Below are positions 42,294 through 51,439 of a DNA stretch of 64,000 nucleotides, one piece after another (the stretch's first letter is position 1; the number at the start of each line of letters is the position of its first letter). The DNA comes from Nocardiopsis sp. FIRDI 009 (GTDB lineage: Bacteria > Actinomycetota > Actinomycetes > Streptosporangiales > Streptosporangiaceae), in NCBI RefSeq assembly GCF_003386285.1, contig NZ_QPNC01000028.1:28280-92279 (forward strand), written 5' to 3'. Below the pieces are notes generated by a model. It saw only the letters and a list, made by a program, of their open reading frames with translations, had not been told where the DNA came from and made no database searches. Made by a program: the position numbers and the translations under genes.

Positions 42294-44324
42294 GTGGAAT
42301 CTGCCCAGACCCATTCGTTCGATGACCTGGTCATCCCTCCTCGCACTCACGGTCGTTTCGCCTCTGAGAGCACGTATGAGCAGATTCTTCCATTAAACAT
42401 GGACATAATCAGTCATATACCGACATTCACTCCGGGAAGGGACGAGTCAGTGGGTCTGAATCCCCTCTACCGCGGGACGGCCATCGAGGTCAGAGACACC
42501 CTCGAGGGCGGACGGCTCATCCCTGAAATGGCGAAGGAGCTGTACAGACTGACGGGGAGGTCGCCGAGCCCCGGTGAGGCCAGATCCTGGGAGAACAGCA
42601 TTCTCCATGTCTCCGAACTCCTCGCCGAGGCCGGACTCGGCGATGTCCAGATGCTCCTGGAACTCAAGCTCCCCATCACGGACGCCCGTATGGACGTGGC
42701 CCTCGTCGGCTCATATCCGGGCACCGGAGACATGGCCGTCGTCATAGTCGAGAACAAGCAATGGTCCCGGGTGGGACTCGAGCCGGGATCCGAGCTCGTG
42801 CGTGTCGACTACACCGAACACGCGCAGGTCCACCCGGCCAACCAGGCGTGGGGGTATCGGCAGATGATGGTCGGCTTCGTTCCACTGCTCCGGATGGCTT
42901 CGGTGACGTGTGTCGCCAACATGCACAACGCGAACAAGCAAACCGTGGACAGCATATCCATCGCGGACCTTCCCCACGCGGAACCGGACCCCCGATACAC
43001 ACGGATGTACAGTGATGACGATCGAGAGCGCTTCATCGACGATCTGCGCTCCGTCCTGTCCCCGGAGAAGTCCGAATCCCATGCCAAGGAGCTGCTCGCC
43101 GCGACAGTGCGGTCGACCGAGCCGCTGATGGCCTCCGTCGCCAGAGGTCTGGGGCGGCGCTCCGTCTTCCCCCTCGTGGACGAACAACGCGAAGCCTACG
43201 ACTACGTCCGAGCCCAGGTCGAGCGGGCCCGTTCGGAACAACACAAGGAAGTCATCGTCGTGGAGGGCGGCCCCGGCACGGGCAAGAGCGTGATCGCGCT
43301 CGAGCTGATGCGTGCGTTCAACGCACAAGGCGTCGACGCCGTCCACGCAACCGGCAGCAGATCATTCACGAGAACCCTCAGAAAGAACATCGCACAAGGC
43401 CGGAATGCCGACAGCAAGAAGTTCGCCTACTTCAACAACTTCTCCCAGGTCAACGGCAACCACATCAACGTCATCATCGCGGACGAAGCTCACCGGCTCA
43501 GGGCACAATCCGCGAAGAACTCGAAGAGACCCCAGGTCAGGGAGCTGATCGAGGCCGCGCGCGTTCCGGTCTTCCTCCTGGACGAACGACAGGTCGTACG
43601 CTCCTCCGAGGTGGGGTCGGTCGAGCTCATCCGTCAGGCCGCCGCCGACCTGGGGCTGGGTTTCCACAGGATCAACCTCCGCCACCAGTTCCGCTGCGGA
43701 GGCGCGCCCGAGTACATCGACTGGATCGACCGGCTCCTCGGCCTGGACCCGGAGGTCGGACCTCAGCCGTGGACTCCCCTGGAGAACTTCGAACTGCGCG
43801 TCGCGCCCACCCCCTCGAGCATGGAGGACTTCCTTCTGCAAAGGACGCGGGAGGGCGCGGGGGCCAGGATCGCGGCCGGATTCTGCTGGCCGTGGAGCGC
43901 CCCCCGACACCACCGCCTGGTGGACGATGTCGTCATCGGTGACTGGCGCAGGCCGTGGAACGCCAAATCAGACTCTCCACTGGGAAGGATTCCCCCTTCG
44001 GACCTCTGGGCGACCGACCCCGGCGGTTTCGGACAGATCGGCTGTATCTACACCGCCCAGGGGTTCGAGTACGACTACGCGGGTGTCATCTTCGGCGGCG
44101 ACCTCGTCTGGCGTGGGCAGGGATGGGCATCCGACCCCAGAGCCAACAAGGACTCCCAGGTCAAATCCGAAAGGAACTTCGACGAGCTTGTGCGCAAGAT
44201 CTACCGGGTCCTGGCCACGAGAGGCCTGAAGGGCGCGGTTCTGTACTCCACGGACCCCGAGACGAATGCCTTCTTCGCCCGCCTCGGCGTCCCGCGCCTG
44301 GACGCGAACGGAGGCCGGCTGTGA
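42294..44324 (+). CDS. PD-(D/E)XK nuclease fused to DUF2075 helicase
   Basis: The protein is 676 aa as annotated. The first 35 codons lack the strong GC bias of the rest, so the ATG at 42399 may be the true start. The N-terminal domain has D134 (ARMDVALVG) and E153-N-K155 (VIVENKQW), the D...ExK pattern of PD-(D/E)XK nucleases. From about residue 320 comes a DUF2075 superfamily 1 helicase: Walker A GGPGTGKSVIAL, Walker B NVIIADEAHRL, LLDERQVV and FRCGGAPEYIDW. Proteins of this kind are frequent in defence islands. The role is inferred as DNA or RNA cleavage coupled to unwinding. Confidence 0.8.
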   Translation: MESAQTHSFDDLVIPPRTHGRFASESTYEQILPLNMDIISHIPTFTPGRDESVGLNPLYRGTAIEVRDTLEGGRLIPEMAKELYRLTGRSPSPGEARSWENSILHVSELLAEAGLGDVQMLLELKLPITDARMDVALVGSYPGTGDMAVVIVENKQWSRVGLEPGSELVRVDYTEHAQVHPANQAWGYRQMMVGFVPLLRMASVTCVANMHNANKQTVDSISIADLPHAEPDPRYTRMYSDDDRERFIDDLRSVLSPEKSESHAKELLAATVRSTEPLMASVARGLGRRSVFPLVDEQREAYDYVRAQVERARSEQHKEVIVVEGGPGTGKSVIALELMRAFNAQGVDAVHATGSRSFTRTLRKNIAQGRNADSKKFAYFNNFSQVNGNHINVIIADEAHRLRAQSAKNSKRPQVRELIEAARVPVFLLDERQVVRSSEVGSVELIRQAAADLGLGFHRINLRHQFRCGGAPEYIDWIDRLLGLDPEVGPQPWTPLENFELRVAPTPSSMEDFLLQRTREGAGARIAAGFCWPWSAPRHHRLVDDVVIGDWRRPWNAKSDSPLGRIPPSDLWATDPGGFGQIGCIYTAQGFEYDYAGVIFGGDLVWRGQGWASDPRANKDSQVKSERNFDELVRKIYRVLATRGLKGAVLYSTDPETNAFFARLGVPRLDANGGRL

Positions 44325-44572
44325 GCGTGCACTGCCGACGCGGATTCCCGCGAAGACATGCATACGACTGGTAGTCGGGTTCGGTGTGCTCCGAGACCTT
44401 GCCCGGGACATCTCCACCGGATAGCCCTCGCAATCAACGGCGGCCTTCTCCCGCAGGACGCGCTCCAGGTCCACGCGCAGGGCATCCGCCGGGCACAGGA
44501 GGCAGAAGAAGGCTTCGGCCAGGTCATGGCGGACCGCGTCGGACGTTGAGGACCCGCCATGACCTGGGCGGC
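44325..44572 (-). other. Gap with terminator and a possible gene fragment
   Basis: On the minus strand, about 44,525-44,380 reads LAEAFFCLLCPADALRVDLE and then REKAAVDCEGYPVEM, which looks like real protein sequence but has no start or full-length frame. It may be a remnant of a small gene. An 11-bp perfect inverted repeat (44522-44532 with 44554-44564) just past the HNH gene stop is probably that gene's terminator. Confidence 0.35.
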
Positions 44573-45517
44573 TCAGCGCCCTTTCACGTTGGCGATGTTC
44601 TCGCGGTGCCAGGCGAAGTACGGGGCACTGGCGTCGCTGTAGGCCAAGCATCGCGTTCCGACCCGGCCGACGGCGGTCGACAGGTCTGCGGAGGCCCGGA
44701 CCGCGTCCGACGGACGGATCGATCCGTCGGAGGCCACGTACACATAGCCGTGCTCGAAGAGGGAGTCGCAGCCGAGCACACAGGCGAACATGACGTTGTT
44801 CAGGTCCCTGCGCTCGTGGTGGAGGCTCTCGCTGCGGCGCTTGATGTGGGCCGTGTGCACCAGCCGTTTGGGGAGGAGCAACTGGCACAGGTCGCAGGGG
44901 ACCTCCGTCCTCCCGTCGAGTTTCCTCGCCCGCACGATCTTCTGTTCCCGTCGGGCGAGCGTGTAGGAGGGAACGTCCAGGGCGGAGGGCAGGTCGAGCT
45001 TCGCGCTGTCCTCGGGGTCCTCCTCGTCGAGCGGTTCGCCGCCGTACTCCTCGAGAACCTCCTCCAGCACCCGTTCCATGACGGACTCCCTGCTCCCGGG
45101 AAGCTCGGGGGTCCCGTTCCTGATGGCCGACATGCGCAGGGCCTCGATGCCTTCGGGGCCGATGTCGTCGCTGGTGACGTCGTACCGGATCTCCTCGATC
45201 TCCAGGGGCACCCGGTAGGTGTAGGCGGTCTCCCCGTCCTCGTCATCCCACACCTTCTCCCCATCCTGGTAGAGGCCGCCGGTGAGGCGGGCGACCACCA
45301 GTTTGGGCACCGTCCTGCTCTGCGCGTCCGGGGCCTGGATACGGCCGAGCCCGCGGTGTCCGAGACACAGTCGGTCTCCCTCCCTGAGGGACTGGAGCAC
45401 CTGGTGGTAGTCCGTCCCCACGATGACGTCCGGTTTCCACCCCCACACCGACTTCTGGATACCGGTGTCCAGGTTGTGGCTGCCTTTGACCCCCACGTAC
45501 ACGTAGGCGGTGGTCAC
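44573..45517 (-). CDS. HNH endonuclease with EVE/PUA-like N-terminal domain
   Basis: The protein is 314 aa. The start is the GTG at 45517, with GGAGGTGA seven bases upstream; the frame continues to 45847 without coding character. Residues 1-115 (YVYVGVKGSHN, then VLQSLREGDRLCLGHRGLG and AYTYRVPLEI) follow the strand order of EVE/PUA-like domains, which flip out modified bases. The match is by pattern only. The C-terminus carries an HNH nuclease: CDLC, HTAHIKRRSE, NNVMFACVLGCDSLFEHG. A base-reading domain plus HNH would make a modification-dependent restriction enzyme, fitting the island and the nearby TGT-like gene. Confidence 0.65.
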   Translation of the reverse strand: MTTAYVYVGVKGSHNLDTGIQKSVWGWKPDVIVGTDYHQVLQSLREGDRLCLGHRGLGRIQAPDAQSRTVPKLVVARLTGGLYQDGEKVWDDEDGETAYTYRVPLEIEEIRYDVTSDDIGPEGIEALRMSAIRNGTPELPGSRESVMERVLEEVLEEYGGEPLDEEDPEDSAKLDLPSALDVPSYTLARREQKIVRARKLDGRTEVPCDLCQLLLPKRLVHTAHIKRRSESLHHERRDLNNVMFACVLGCDSLFEHGYVYVASDGSIRPSDAVRASADLSTAVGRVGTRCLAYSDASAPYFAWHRENIANVKGR

Positions 45518-45990
45518 AGCGATCACCTCCACGACTGCGCTCCTGACAGCACGAAACAGGTCAGGAGGAAGAACGGACAGATGCCTTAAACGAGAAACGT
45601 CACCAAGGTCACTTATGCTACAAAGCGCGTGTGACACCCGGTACCACGCTTCGGTTACCCACCCCGAGGGCGCTGAGGACGTGACTCCACGAACGGGACA
45701 CGGACACCCCGAGCGGGCAGGTTTCTCGACCCGACCGGTCTTCTGCCCCGAAGGACGCTTCCCCCACACGCCCCCGCCTTCGTGCCGCACTGGAGTGTGT
45801 TTTGACGGCTTTCCGCCGATCCGCCGCGTCCCTGCCCTTCTTCTCACCGATGGAGGAGGAACCCGGAGAACTCCGGCGGTGGGAGATCACGCTCTGAAGA
45901 TTCCGGACCCGGCGGTGGCGCCCGGCCTTCCGGCGTCCCTCGGACGGGGGTGGGCCCGTCCGAGGACCGCCTACCGGTCAGGGACCACTG
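45518..45990. other. Intergenic region upstream of the HNH gene
   Basis: About 470 bases. A less GC-rich patch at about 45,585-45,620 probably includes the promoter of the HNH gene. No gene is supported; the plus-strand frame across it has no recognisable motif. Confidence 0.4.
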
Positions 45991-46701
45991 TCACCGCGGC
46001 GAACGCTGGCGCTGGAGTTCGGCTCGCGCCTCCTCGGCGCGGTGCAGGGCGTCGGGCGGGGGCTGGACGGTGATGCCCGCGCCGGTCAGCATGCCCAGGT
46101 CCAGCTCCCACACCACCCGCGAACGGCGTTCCCACAGCGCGAACGCCTCGCGGACGTGCCGCCGGGCCGCGTCGGGAGAGGCTCCGGTCACCGCGATCAG
46201 GTGGGCCATCGCCTCGTCGGCGACCCCCTTCACCTGCGCGAGGCCGAAGTGGGTGACGGTGTGGCAGGGCGTGCAGAGGCAGATCAGCCGCCGCAGGGTC
46301 TGGGTCCCGGACCGCTCGTCGAAGGTCCACCGCTCGTGCACCTCCAACCACCGCCGCGCCTCCCGGTCGGCGGAGGCCCCGCAGATCTCGCACACCTGAC
46401 CGGCCCGGTTCACGACCATCCGGCGCAGCCGCTCCCAGTCCCGTTGCGACACGCACGAGCGCACGTTGGTGAACCAGCAGGTGGTGGGCACCAGGTCGAC
46501 GAACAGCCCCGAGCCGAGCGAGCGGTCCTCACCGGGGAGCAGGTCGGGCACGTCGGGACGGGCCGCCCAGCGTTGCAGCCCCGCGATCCCCGGTCGGGGC
46601 GCGTACCAGCGGCGCGCCCGCGGGTCCCACCGGGCTCCCTCCGCCTTCGCCAGATCCTTCTCCGCGTAGGGGACGTCGAGCCAGATCCGTTCAGCAGGCA
46701 C
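45991..46701 (-). CDS. DUF5710 plus HNH-like domain protein
   Basis: The protein is 236 aa from the GTG at 46701, with GAGGAG just upstream. Residues 5-45 (WLDVPYAEKDLAKAEGARWD and RRWYAPRPG) are the DUF5710 domain, found in plasmid, phage and primase-related proteins. A Cys/His centre follows: CEICG near residue 125, HERW, then CLCTPCHTVTHFG near 165, which reads like an HNH or zinc-ribbon nuclease. It is divergent from the SWIM gene. Function unproven; a nuclease in the same island is likely. Confidence 0.7.
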   Translation of the reverse strand: MPAERIWLDVPYAEKDLAKAEGARWDPRARRWYAPRPGIAGLQRWAARPDVPDLLPGEDRSLGSGLFVDLVPTTCWFTNVRSCVSQRDWERLRRMVVNRAGQVCEICGASADREARRWLEVHERWTFDERSGTQTLRRLICLCTPCHTVTHFGLAQVKGVADEAMAHLIAVTGASPDAARRHVREAFALWERRSRVVWELDLGMLTGAGITVQPPPDALHRAEEARAELQRQRSPR

Positions 46702-46889
46702 CGTGCTCCTCACATCGGGTAGGGGTGGGTGACCGGGCAGTGACACTAACGGTCGGCGTGAGGCGGAGTCAGCACCGCCGGGTGGCCGGAAGCGGCCACC
46801 CGCGCCAGGGAGGTTCCGGTGGCGGAGGCCCTCCCGCCCTTTCCCGGAAACGGCTCCGAGCACGCACCCGCGACGTGTTGAATGACCGC

Positions 46890-48536
46890 ATGCGTACCTT
46901 CTCCAGAGACGACCTCCTCGGACTCGCCGGACGGAAGTCCTACGCACGCGGCCTCGACTACGTCCACCGGGTCTCGGGGCCGACCATCGACGGGAACACG
47001 GTGCGCGGCACCGTCACCGGGACCTGCGTCTACCGGGTGGAACTCACCCCGACCCGAGAGGGTCTGGGGTGGGACTGCGACTGCCCCTGGGCGGAGGAGG
47101 GCAACTTCTGCAAGCACTGCGTGGCCGTGGGTCTGGTCCACCTGTACAACCTCGAACACGGTGTGCCGACCCCCGAGACGCCCGACCTGAAGTCCTACCT
47201 CCGGTCGCGTGACCGGGACGAACTCGTGGCACTGCTCCTGGAGGCGGTCGACGCATCGCCCGATCTGCGCCGCCGCCTGGAGATTCGCGCGGCCTCCTCG
47301 GGCGAGACCGCCGACACCGCCTCCCTTCGCGTCCTGGTCGACTCAACGCTGCGGATCGGCGACCACGACCACGCGGAGTACGACCACGCGCGGGAGTACG
47401 CGGGCAGGGTCCACGGCGTGGCCGACGAGCTGGAGAACCTCCTCCAGCGGGGGATGGCCGGGGAGGCGGAGGAGCTGAGTCGGCACGCGATCGACCTTCT
47501 GGACGAGCACGCCGGTGTGGTCGACGACTCCGACGGTGACGTGGGCGAGGCCGCGCACCGGTTCGTGGAGATCCACGTCGACGCCTGTGTGAAGTCGGGG
47601 AGGAGCCCCGAGGAGCTGGCGGAGTGGCTGCTGGACCGACAGCTCGACGAGACCGCCGGTGTCCCGGAACTGCTGGTGGAAACGTACGCGGACGCGCTCG
47701 GTGAGGACGGCCTCCGGCACTATGGGGAGGCACTCGCCAGCGCACGGTCGCAGCGGCCGGAGGGGGACTGGACCGCGCAGTTCCTCATGACCGAGTTCGC
47801 CCGGGTCACGGACGACACCGACCTGTTGGTGCGGACGTACGCCTCGGCCCCGGAACCCGTGCACCACGCCGGGATCGTGGCGGCCCTGGACGGGGCGGGC
47901 CGCCCGGACGAGGCCCTGGAGTGGGCGCTCAGGGGGCTGGCGGAGAGCACGGGTCGGCCGGACGAACGGCTCGTCGACTACACGATCGACGCCTACCGGG
48001 CCGCGGGACGCGACGACGAGATCCAACGGTTGCGGTGGGAGGTGTTCGAGCGTTCTCCGCAGCTACGGACCTATCAGCTCCTGCGCGCGGACACGCCGGA
48101 GCACGAGTGGCCCGCCGGACGGGAGCAGGCTCTGGCGCTGCTGCGGCGATCCGCCGCGCGCAGGCCCCAGCCCCACCTCCCCTGCACGCTGGTGGAGGTG
48201 CTGTTGGCCGATGACGACGCCGAGGGCGCGTGGGAGGCCGCCGTCGAGCACGGCTGTGACGACCGCCAGTGGCTGCGGGTCGCCGCGCTGCGGGAGATCT
48301 CGCATCCGGCGGACGCTCTGGAGGTGTACCTGCCGCGGATCTCCGCGAAGGTGGCGCTCACCGAACCGGCGCTGTACCCGGAGGCGGCCGGGCTCGCCTT
48401 GAGGGCGTACCGGCTGTACGAGCGGCTGGGGCGTGCGGAGGAGGGCCGGGAGTTCGTCGACGGCTTGCGGACCGAGCACCGGCGCAAGCGGCGGTTCATG
48501 GCCGAACTCGACCGTGTGGGGCTCGGGCGGCGATAA
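46890..48536 (+). CDS. SWIM zinc-finger protein
   Basis: The protein is 548 aa from ATG at 46890. The frame is open further upstream but the family start MRTFSRDDLLGLAGRKSYARG is clear. A SWIM zinc finger lies near residues 65-90 (CDC then FCKHCVAVGL, the CxCxnCxH pattern), used for DNA or protein binding. The remaining 450 residues are helical, Glu/Ala/Leu-rich, and probably TPR-like. It ends the defence-rich part of the window and meets the enoyl-CoA hydratase gene tail to tail at a shared terminator. Confidence 0.85.
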   Translation: MRTFSRDDLLGLAGRKSYARGLDYVHRVSGPTIDGNTVRGTVTGTCVYRVELTPTREGLGWDCDCPWAEEGNFCKHCVAVGLVHLYNLEHGVPTPETPDLKSYLRSRDRDELVALLLEAVDASPDLRRRLEIRAASSGETADTASLRVLVDSTLRIGDHDHAEYDHAREYAGRVHGVADELENLLQRGMAGEAEELSRHAIDLLDEHAGVVDDSDGDVGEAAHRFVEIHVDACVKSGRSPEELAEWLLDRQLDETAGVPELLVETYADALGEDGLRHYGEALASARSQRPEGDWTAQFLMTEFARVTDDTDLLVRTYASAPEPVHHAGIVAALDGAGRPDEALEWALRGLAESTGRPDERLVDYTIDAYRAAGRDDEIQRLRWEVFERSPQLRTYQLLRADTPEHEWPAGREQALALLRRSAARRPQPHLPCTLVEVLLADDDAEGAWEAAVEHGCDDRQWLRVAALREISHPADALEVYLPRISAKVALTEPALYPEAAGLALRAYRLYERLGRAEEGREFVDGLRTEHRRKRRFMAELDRVGLGRR

Positions 48537-48541
48537 CGCCG

Positions 48542-48561
48542 GGCCCCCGCCGACGGGGGCC
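48542..48561. terminator. Bidirectional terminator between SWIM and enoyl-CoA hydratase genes
   Basis: Perfect 8-bp GC arms (48542-48549 with 48554-48561) and a 4-base loop fill the 26-base gap between two convergent stops. Confidence 0.75.
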
Positions 48562-48562
48562 G

Positions 48563-49327
48563 TCACCGGCCGGTGAACACCGGCGTGTCGCGGTTCAGCG
48601 AGGCGGCGACCCCGACCTCGTGGTCCTTCGTGGCCATCAGGCGGGTCTGTTCGACGATCTCGCGTTCCAGGGCGGCGGGCAGCGCGGCCAGCAGGTCGGC
48701 GCGCATGGTGGCCTTCATCGAACGCACCGCGAGCGGTGCGCGGGCGGCGATCCGGTGGGCCCACTCCAGCGCGCCCCGGCGGACCTCGCCGTCCTCGACC
48801 AGGTGGTCGGCCAGGCCGATCGCGTGCGCCTCCGCACCGGGGACCCGGCGGGCGGTGTAGAGCATCTCGGCGGCCTTCTGCCCGCCCACGACGCGGGGCA
48901 GCGAGGCGCTCAGCCCGAAGCCCTGGTGCAGGCCGAGCAGCCCGAAGTTGGCGTGGAAACGGGTGGCGGGCGAGGCCACCCGGAAGTCCGCGGCGCAGGC
49001 CAGGCCGAGCCCGCCGCCCACGGCGGCGCCCTGGACGGCGGCGATCACCGGGATCGGCAGGGAGTACAGACGCGACCCCTGGCCGTAGAGGGCGCTGAGC
49101 GTGTGGAGCGGGCTCCGGCCGGCTCCGTCGGCCGCGAAGTCCATCCCGGCGCAGAAGTTCCTGCCCTCCGAGCACCAGACGAGGGCGCGGCACCCGTCGG
49201 CGGCCAGCTCCTCCGAGGCGTCGGCCAGCTCGGTGAGCACCCTGAGGGAGAAGTGGTTGTTGGGTGGGCGGTGGATCTCCAGGACGCCGACGTGACCGTC
49301 GACGCGCACGGACAGCTCCTCCGACAT
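48563..49327 (-). CDS. Enoyl-CoA hydratase/isomerase family protein
   Basis: The protein is 254 aa from ATG at 49327, with GGAAGAGAG upstream. It has the crotonase fold: oxyanion-hole segments RNFCAGMDFAADG near residue 65 and VQGAAVGGGLGLACAADFRVAS near 105. The C-terminal helix domain is complete. These enzymes hydrate or isomerise acyl-CoA thioesters. It lies 125 bases downstream of crtY in the same direction, so it may be co-transcribed, but a role in carotenoid synthesis is not established. Confidence 0.88.
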   Translation of the reverse strand: MSEELSVRVDGHVGVLEIHRPPNNHFSLRVLTELADASEELAADGCRALVWCSEGRNFCAGMDFAADGAGRSPLHTLSALYGQGSRLYSLPIPVIAAVQGAAVGGGLGLACAADFRVASPATRFHANFGLLGLHQGFGLSASLPRVVGGQKAAEMLYTARRVPGAEAHAIGLADHLVEDGEVRRGALEWAHRIAARAPLAVRSMKATMRADLLAALPAALEREIVEQTRLMATKDHEVGVAASLNRDTPVFTGR

Positions 49328-49452
49328 GGGAAGTCTCTCTTCCTCGGTGCGGGATGGGACGAACGGCAACGAGGCTATCGGGGCAGCCGCGGCGGGTCGG
49401 CGCCCGGGTGGAGCGGTGCTCCCCGGCACGGGGGCGTCGGCGGCGGAGGGGG

Positions 49453-50646
49453 TCACCGGGTCCGGCGTCTGGGACGCAGCGGCGCGAACGCGCGGCCGAC
49501 CGCCGCCGCCGACATCGCCGCGACGGGGGTGGTCACGCCCAGGGCCAGCTCGCGCCCGAGTGCCGACCGGCCGTCGAGGAACTCCAGGACGTCGCGCGTG
49601 TCGTTGCGGGCGAAGAGCCGGGCGAAGAACTCCGCGCCGTCCAGGCGCCCGGAGTCCAGGGCGTACAGGAGGACGGAGTCCATGACCAGGTGCCGCCGGC
49701 GGTGCGGGACCGGGGGCAGCGGGTCCCGGCCCCGTTCCAGCGCGCGGACCACCGAGGCCACCTGCCGCTGGATGCCGCTGAAGGTGTACCCGGTGGACGG
49801 CCGGGTCGCGCCGCCCGCCGCTCCCAGCCGGAAGACGCGCCGACCGGCGCGCGTGGGGAACCTCGCGTCCGTCATGGGGATCACGCCCTGCTCGCGGGCC
49901 GCGACCGTGAAGCGCCGCAGCCCGAGCACCTCCCCGGTGTACCGGCGCAGAGCGGACTCGTAGCCGTCCTCGTCCAGGACCTCGCGGTTGAACTCGGTGT
50001 ACTCCACCAGGGCGTCCCTCGACGACAGCGGGAGCACGTAGCCGAACGAGACGCCGGTCCGGGGCCGGGGGGTGCGCAGGTCCATCAGCGACGCCGTCGC
50101 GGGGTCGAAGACGTCGTCCCGCGCGTGGACGAACCAGCCGCGGAAGTGCTGGAGCAGGGTGGTGCGCGCGCGGGGCGGCACCGGGCGCGGGCGGGAGTCG
50201 AAGACGTGCCCAGCCCTGAACGACACGCGTGAACCGTCGGGGCGTGAGGCGTGCACGGTCGCGTGGTCGGTGCCGTCGTCGATCGCGGTGACCGTCGCCG
50301 TGTACGGGTGGACGTTGGGGCCGAGGCCCGCGCGGACGTGCGCCTCGAAGTCCCGGGAGCGGAGCATCTTGTAGGACAGCGGGCTGATCGCCTGCTCGTG
50401 GCTGGCTCCGGAGGGCGAGACGACGGACAGCGTCTCCCAGCGGGCGGTGAGGAGGCCGTCCCACGGGCCCGGGCCGCGTTCCCAGAAGCACCACGTGCGC
50501 TCCGCCGGGCGCCGCGCCCCCGGTGGCGGTTCGACCAACGCGATCTCCGGGGTGCCGATTCCGGGCATGACGATCCCGGCGGCGGAATGCGCCAGGGTGA
50601 GGCCGGCCGCGCCGGCGCCCGCGATGAGCAGATCGAATTCCCGCAT
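49453..50646 (-). CDS. crtY: Lycopene cyclase CrtY
   Basis: The protein is 397 aa. N-terminal FAD/NAD-binding motif DLLIAGAGAAGLTLAHSA, then the family-typical RTWCFWE near residue 52, FDSRP (about 150) and LPLSSRDALVEYTEF (about 205). It belongs to the CrtY/CrtL flavoprotein lycopene cyclases, which close the ends of lycopene to beta-carotene. An ATG four codons earlier (50658) is an alternative start. It is divergent from crtT across 55 bases, the crtY-crtT-crtU grouping known from streptomycete isorenieratene clusters. Confidence 0.9.
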   Translation of the reverse strand: MREFDLLIAGAGAAGLTLAHSAAGIVMPGIGTPEIALVEPPPGARRPAERTWCFWERGPGPWDGLLTARWETLSVVSPSGASHEQAISPLSYKMLRSRDFEAHVRAGLGPNVHPYTATVTAIDDGTDHATVHASRPDGSRVSFRAGHVFDSRPRPVPPRARTTLLQHFRGWFVHARDDVFDPATASLMDLRTPRPRTGVSFGYVLPLSSRDALVEYTEFNREVLDEDGYESALRRYTGEVLGLRRFTVAAREQGVIPMTDARFPTRAGRRVFRLGAAGGATRPSTGYTFSGIQRQVASVVRALERGRDPLPPVPHRRRHLVMDSVLLYALDSGRLDGAEFFARLFARNDTRDVLEFLDGRSALGRELALGVTTPVAAMSAAAVGRAFAPLRPRRRTR

Positions 50647-50701
50647 GGCGGTTAGCATGTCATGGAATCCGACTCCGATTCGATATCGTCTCTGGGGGAT
50701 C
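50647..50701. promoter_or_regulatory. Divergent crtY/crtT promoter region
   Basis: This 55-base gap must hold both promoters. TATCGT at about 50,684-50,689 is a possible -10 for crtT. No consensus -35 and no obvious operator palindrome were found. Confidence 0.35.
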
Positions 50702-51439
50702 ATGGCGCGGTCAGTTCTCGGAATGAAGTCCGGTGCGGTCACCGATGAGTTCGACCGCGCGGCGGCCACCTACGATCTGCTCGTCGCGGCCAATCCGGGA
50801 TACCACCGGCACCTGCGCAGGTCGGCGCGGAGGCTGGGGCTTCCGGGAGGGGGCGAGGGCTGCCGGATACTCGACCTGGGCTGTGGGACCGGAGCCTCGA
50901 CCGCGGCTCTGGCGCGCCTTTTCCCCCGTGCGCGGATCACCGGTGTGGACGCTTCCGAGGGCATGCTCGCCCGGGCGCGGGCGAAGCAGTGGAATAAGAA
51001 TGTCCGGTTTATTCACGCACGGGTCGAGGAATTGTCCGTCGACCGCCTGGGCGGTCCCTCGGACGCGGTGTTCGCCGCCTATCTGCTGCGCAACTGCCCG
51101 GACGCCGACGCCGCCCTGAGGGGGATGGGCGGTCTGCTCAGGCCGGGGGGACGGATCGTCCTGCACGAGTACTCCGTCGCCGACTCGCCCGCCGCCCGCC
51201 TGGTGTGGTCGCTCGTGTGCTGGGGCGTCATCATCCCCCTGGGGCGCCTGGCCACCGGCCGGTCCGATCTCTACCGCTACCTGTGGCGCAGCGTCCTGGA
51301 CTTCGACGGCGTGGCCGAACTGCGTCGGCGCATGGGCCGGGCGGGGCTGGAGAACGTGCGCGCCCTGCCGCTGCCCGGTTGGCAGCGGGGCGTCACGCAC
51401 ACGTTCCTCGGCCGGGTTGCCGCCGGAGGCGCCTCATGA
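50702..51439 (+). CDS. crtT: SAM-dependent methyltransferase CrtT
   Basis: The protein is 245 aa from ATG with GGGGGA five bases upstream. Class I methyltransferase: motif I ILDLGCGTGASTAAL near residue 58, GVDASEGML near 85, then PSDAVFAAYLLRNCPD and GRIVLHEYSVAD. Its position between crtY and crtU matches crtT of streptomycete carotenoid clusters, whose exact step is unclear. Its stop overlaps the crtU start by ATGA, so the two are translationally coupled. Confidence 0.85.
   Translation: MARSVLGMKSGAVTDEFDRAAATYDLLVAANPGYHRHLRRSARRLGLPGGGEGCRILDLGCGTGASTAALARLFPRARITGVDASEGMLARARAKQWNKNVRFIHARVEELSVDRLGGPSDAVFAAYLLRNCPDADAALRGMGGLLRPGGRIVLHEYSVADSPAARLVWSLVCWGVIIPLGRLATGRSDLYRYLWRSVLDFDGVAELRRRMGRAGLENVRALPLPGWQRGVTHTFLGRVAAGGAS

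Noticed and set aside
45510..46073. Plus-strand frame of 187 codons between the two HNH-type genes
   Set aside because: Low codon bias in its first part, no motif, and its last third is antisense to the DUF5710-HNH gene.
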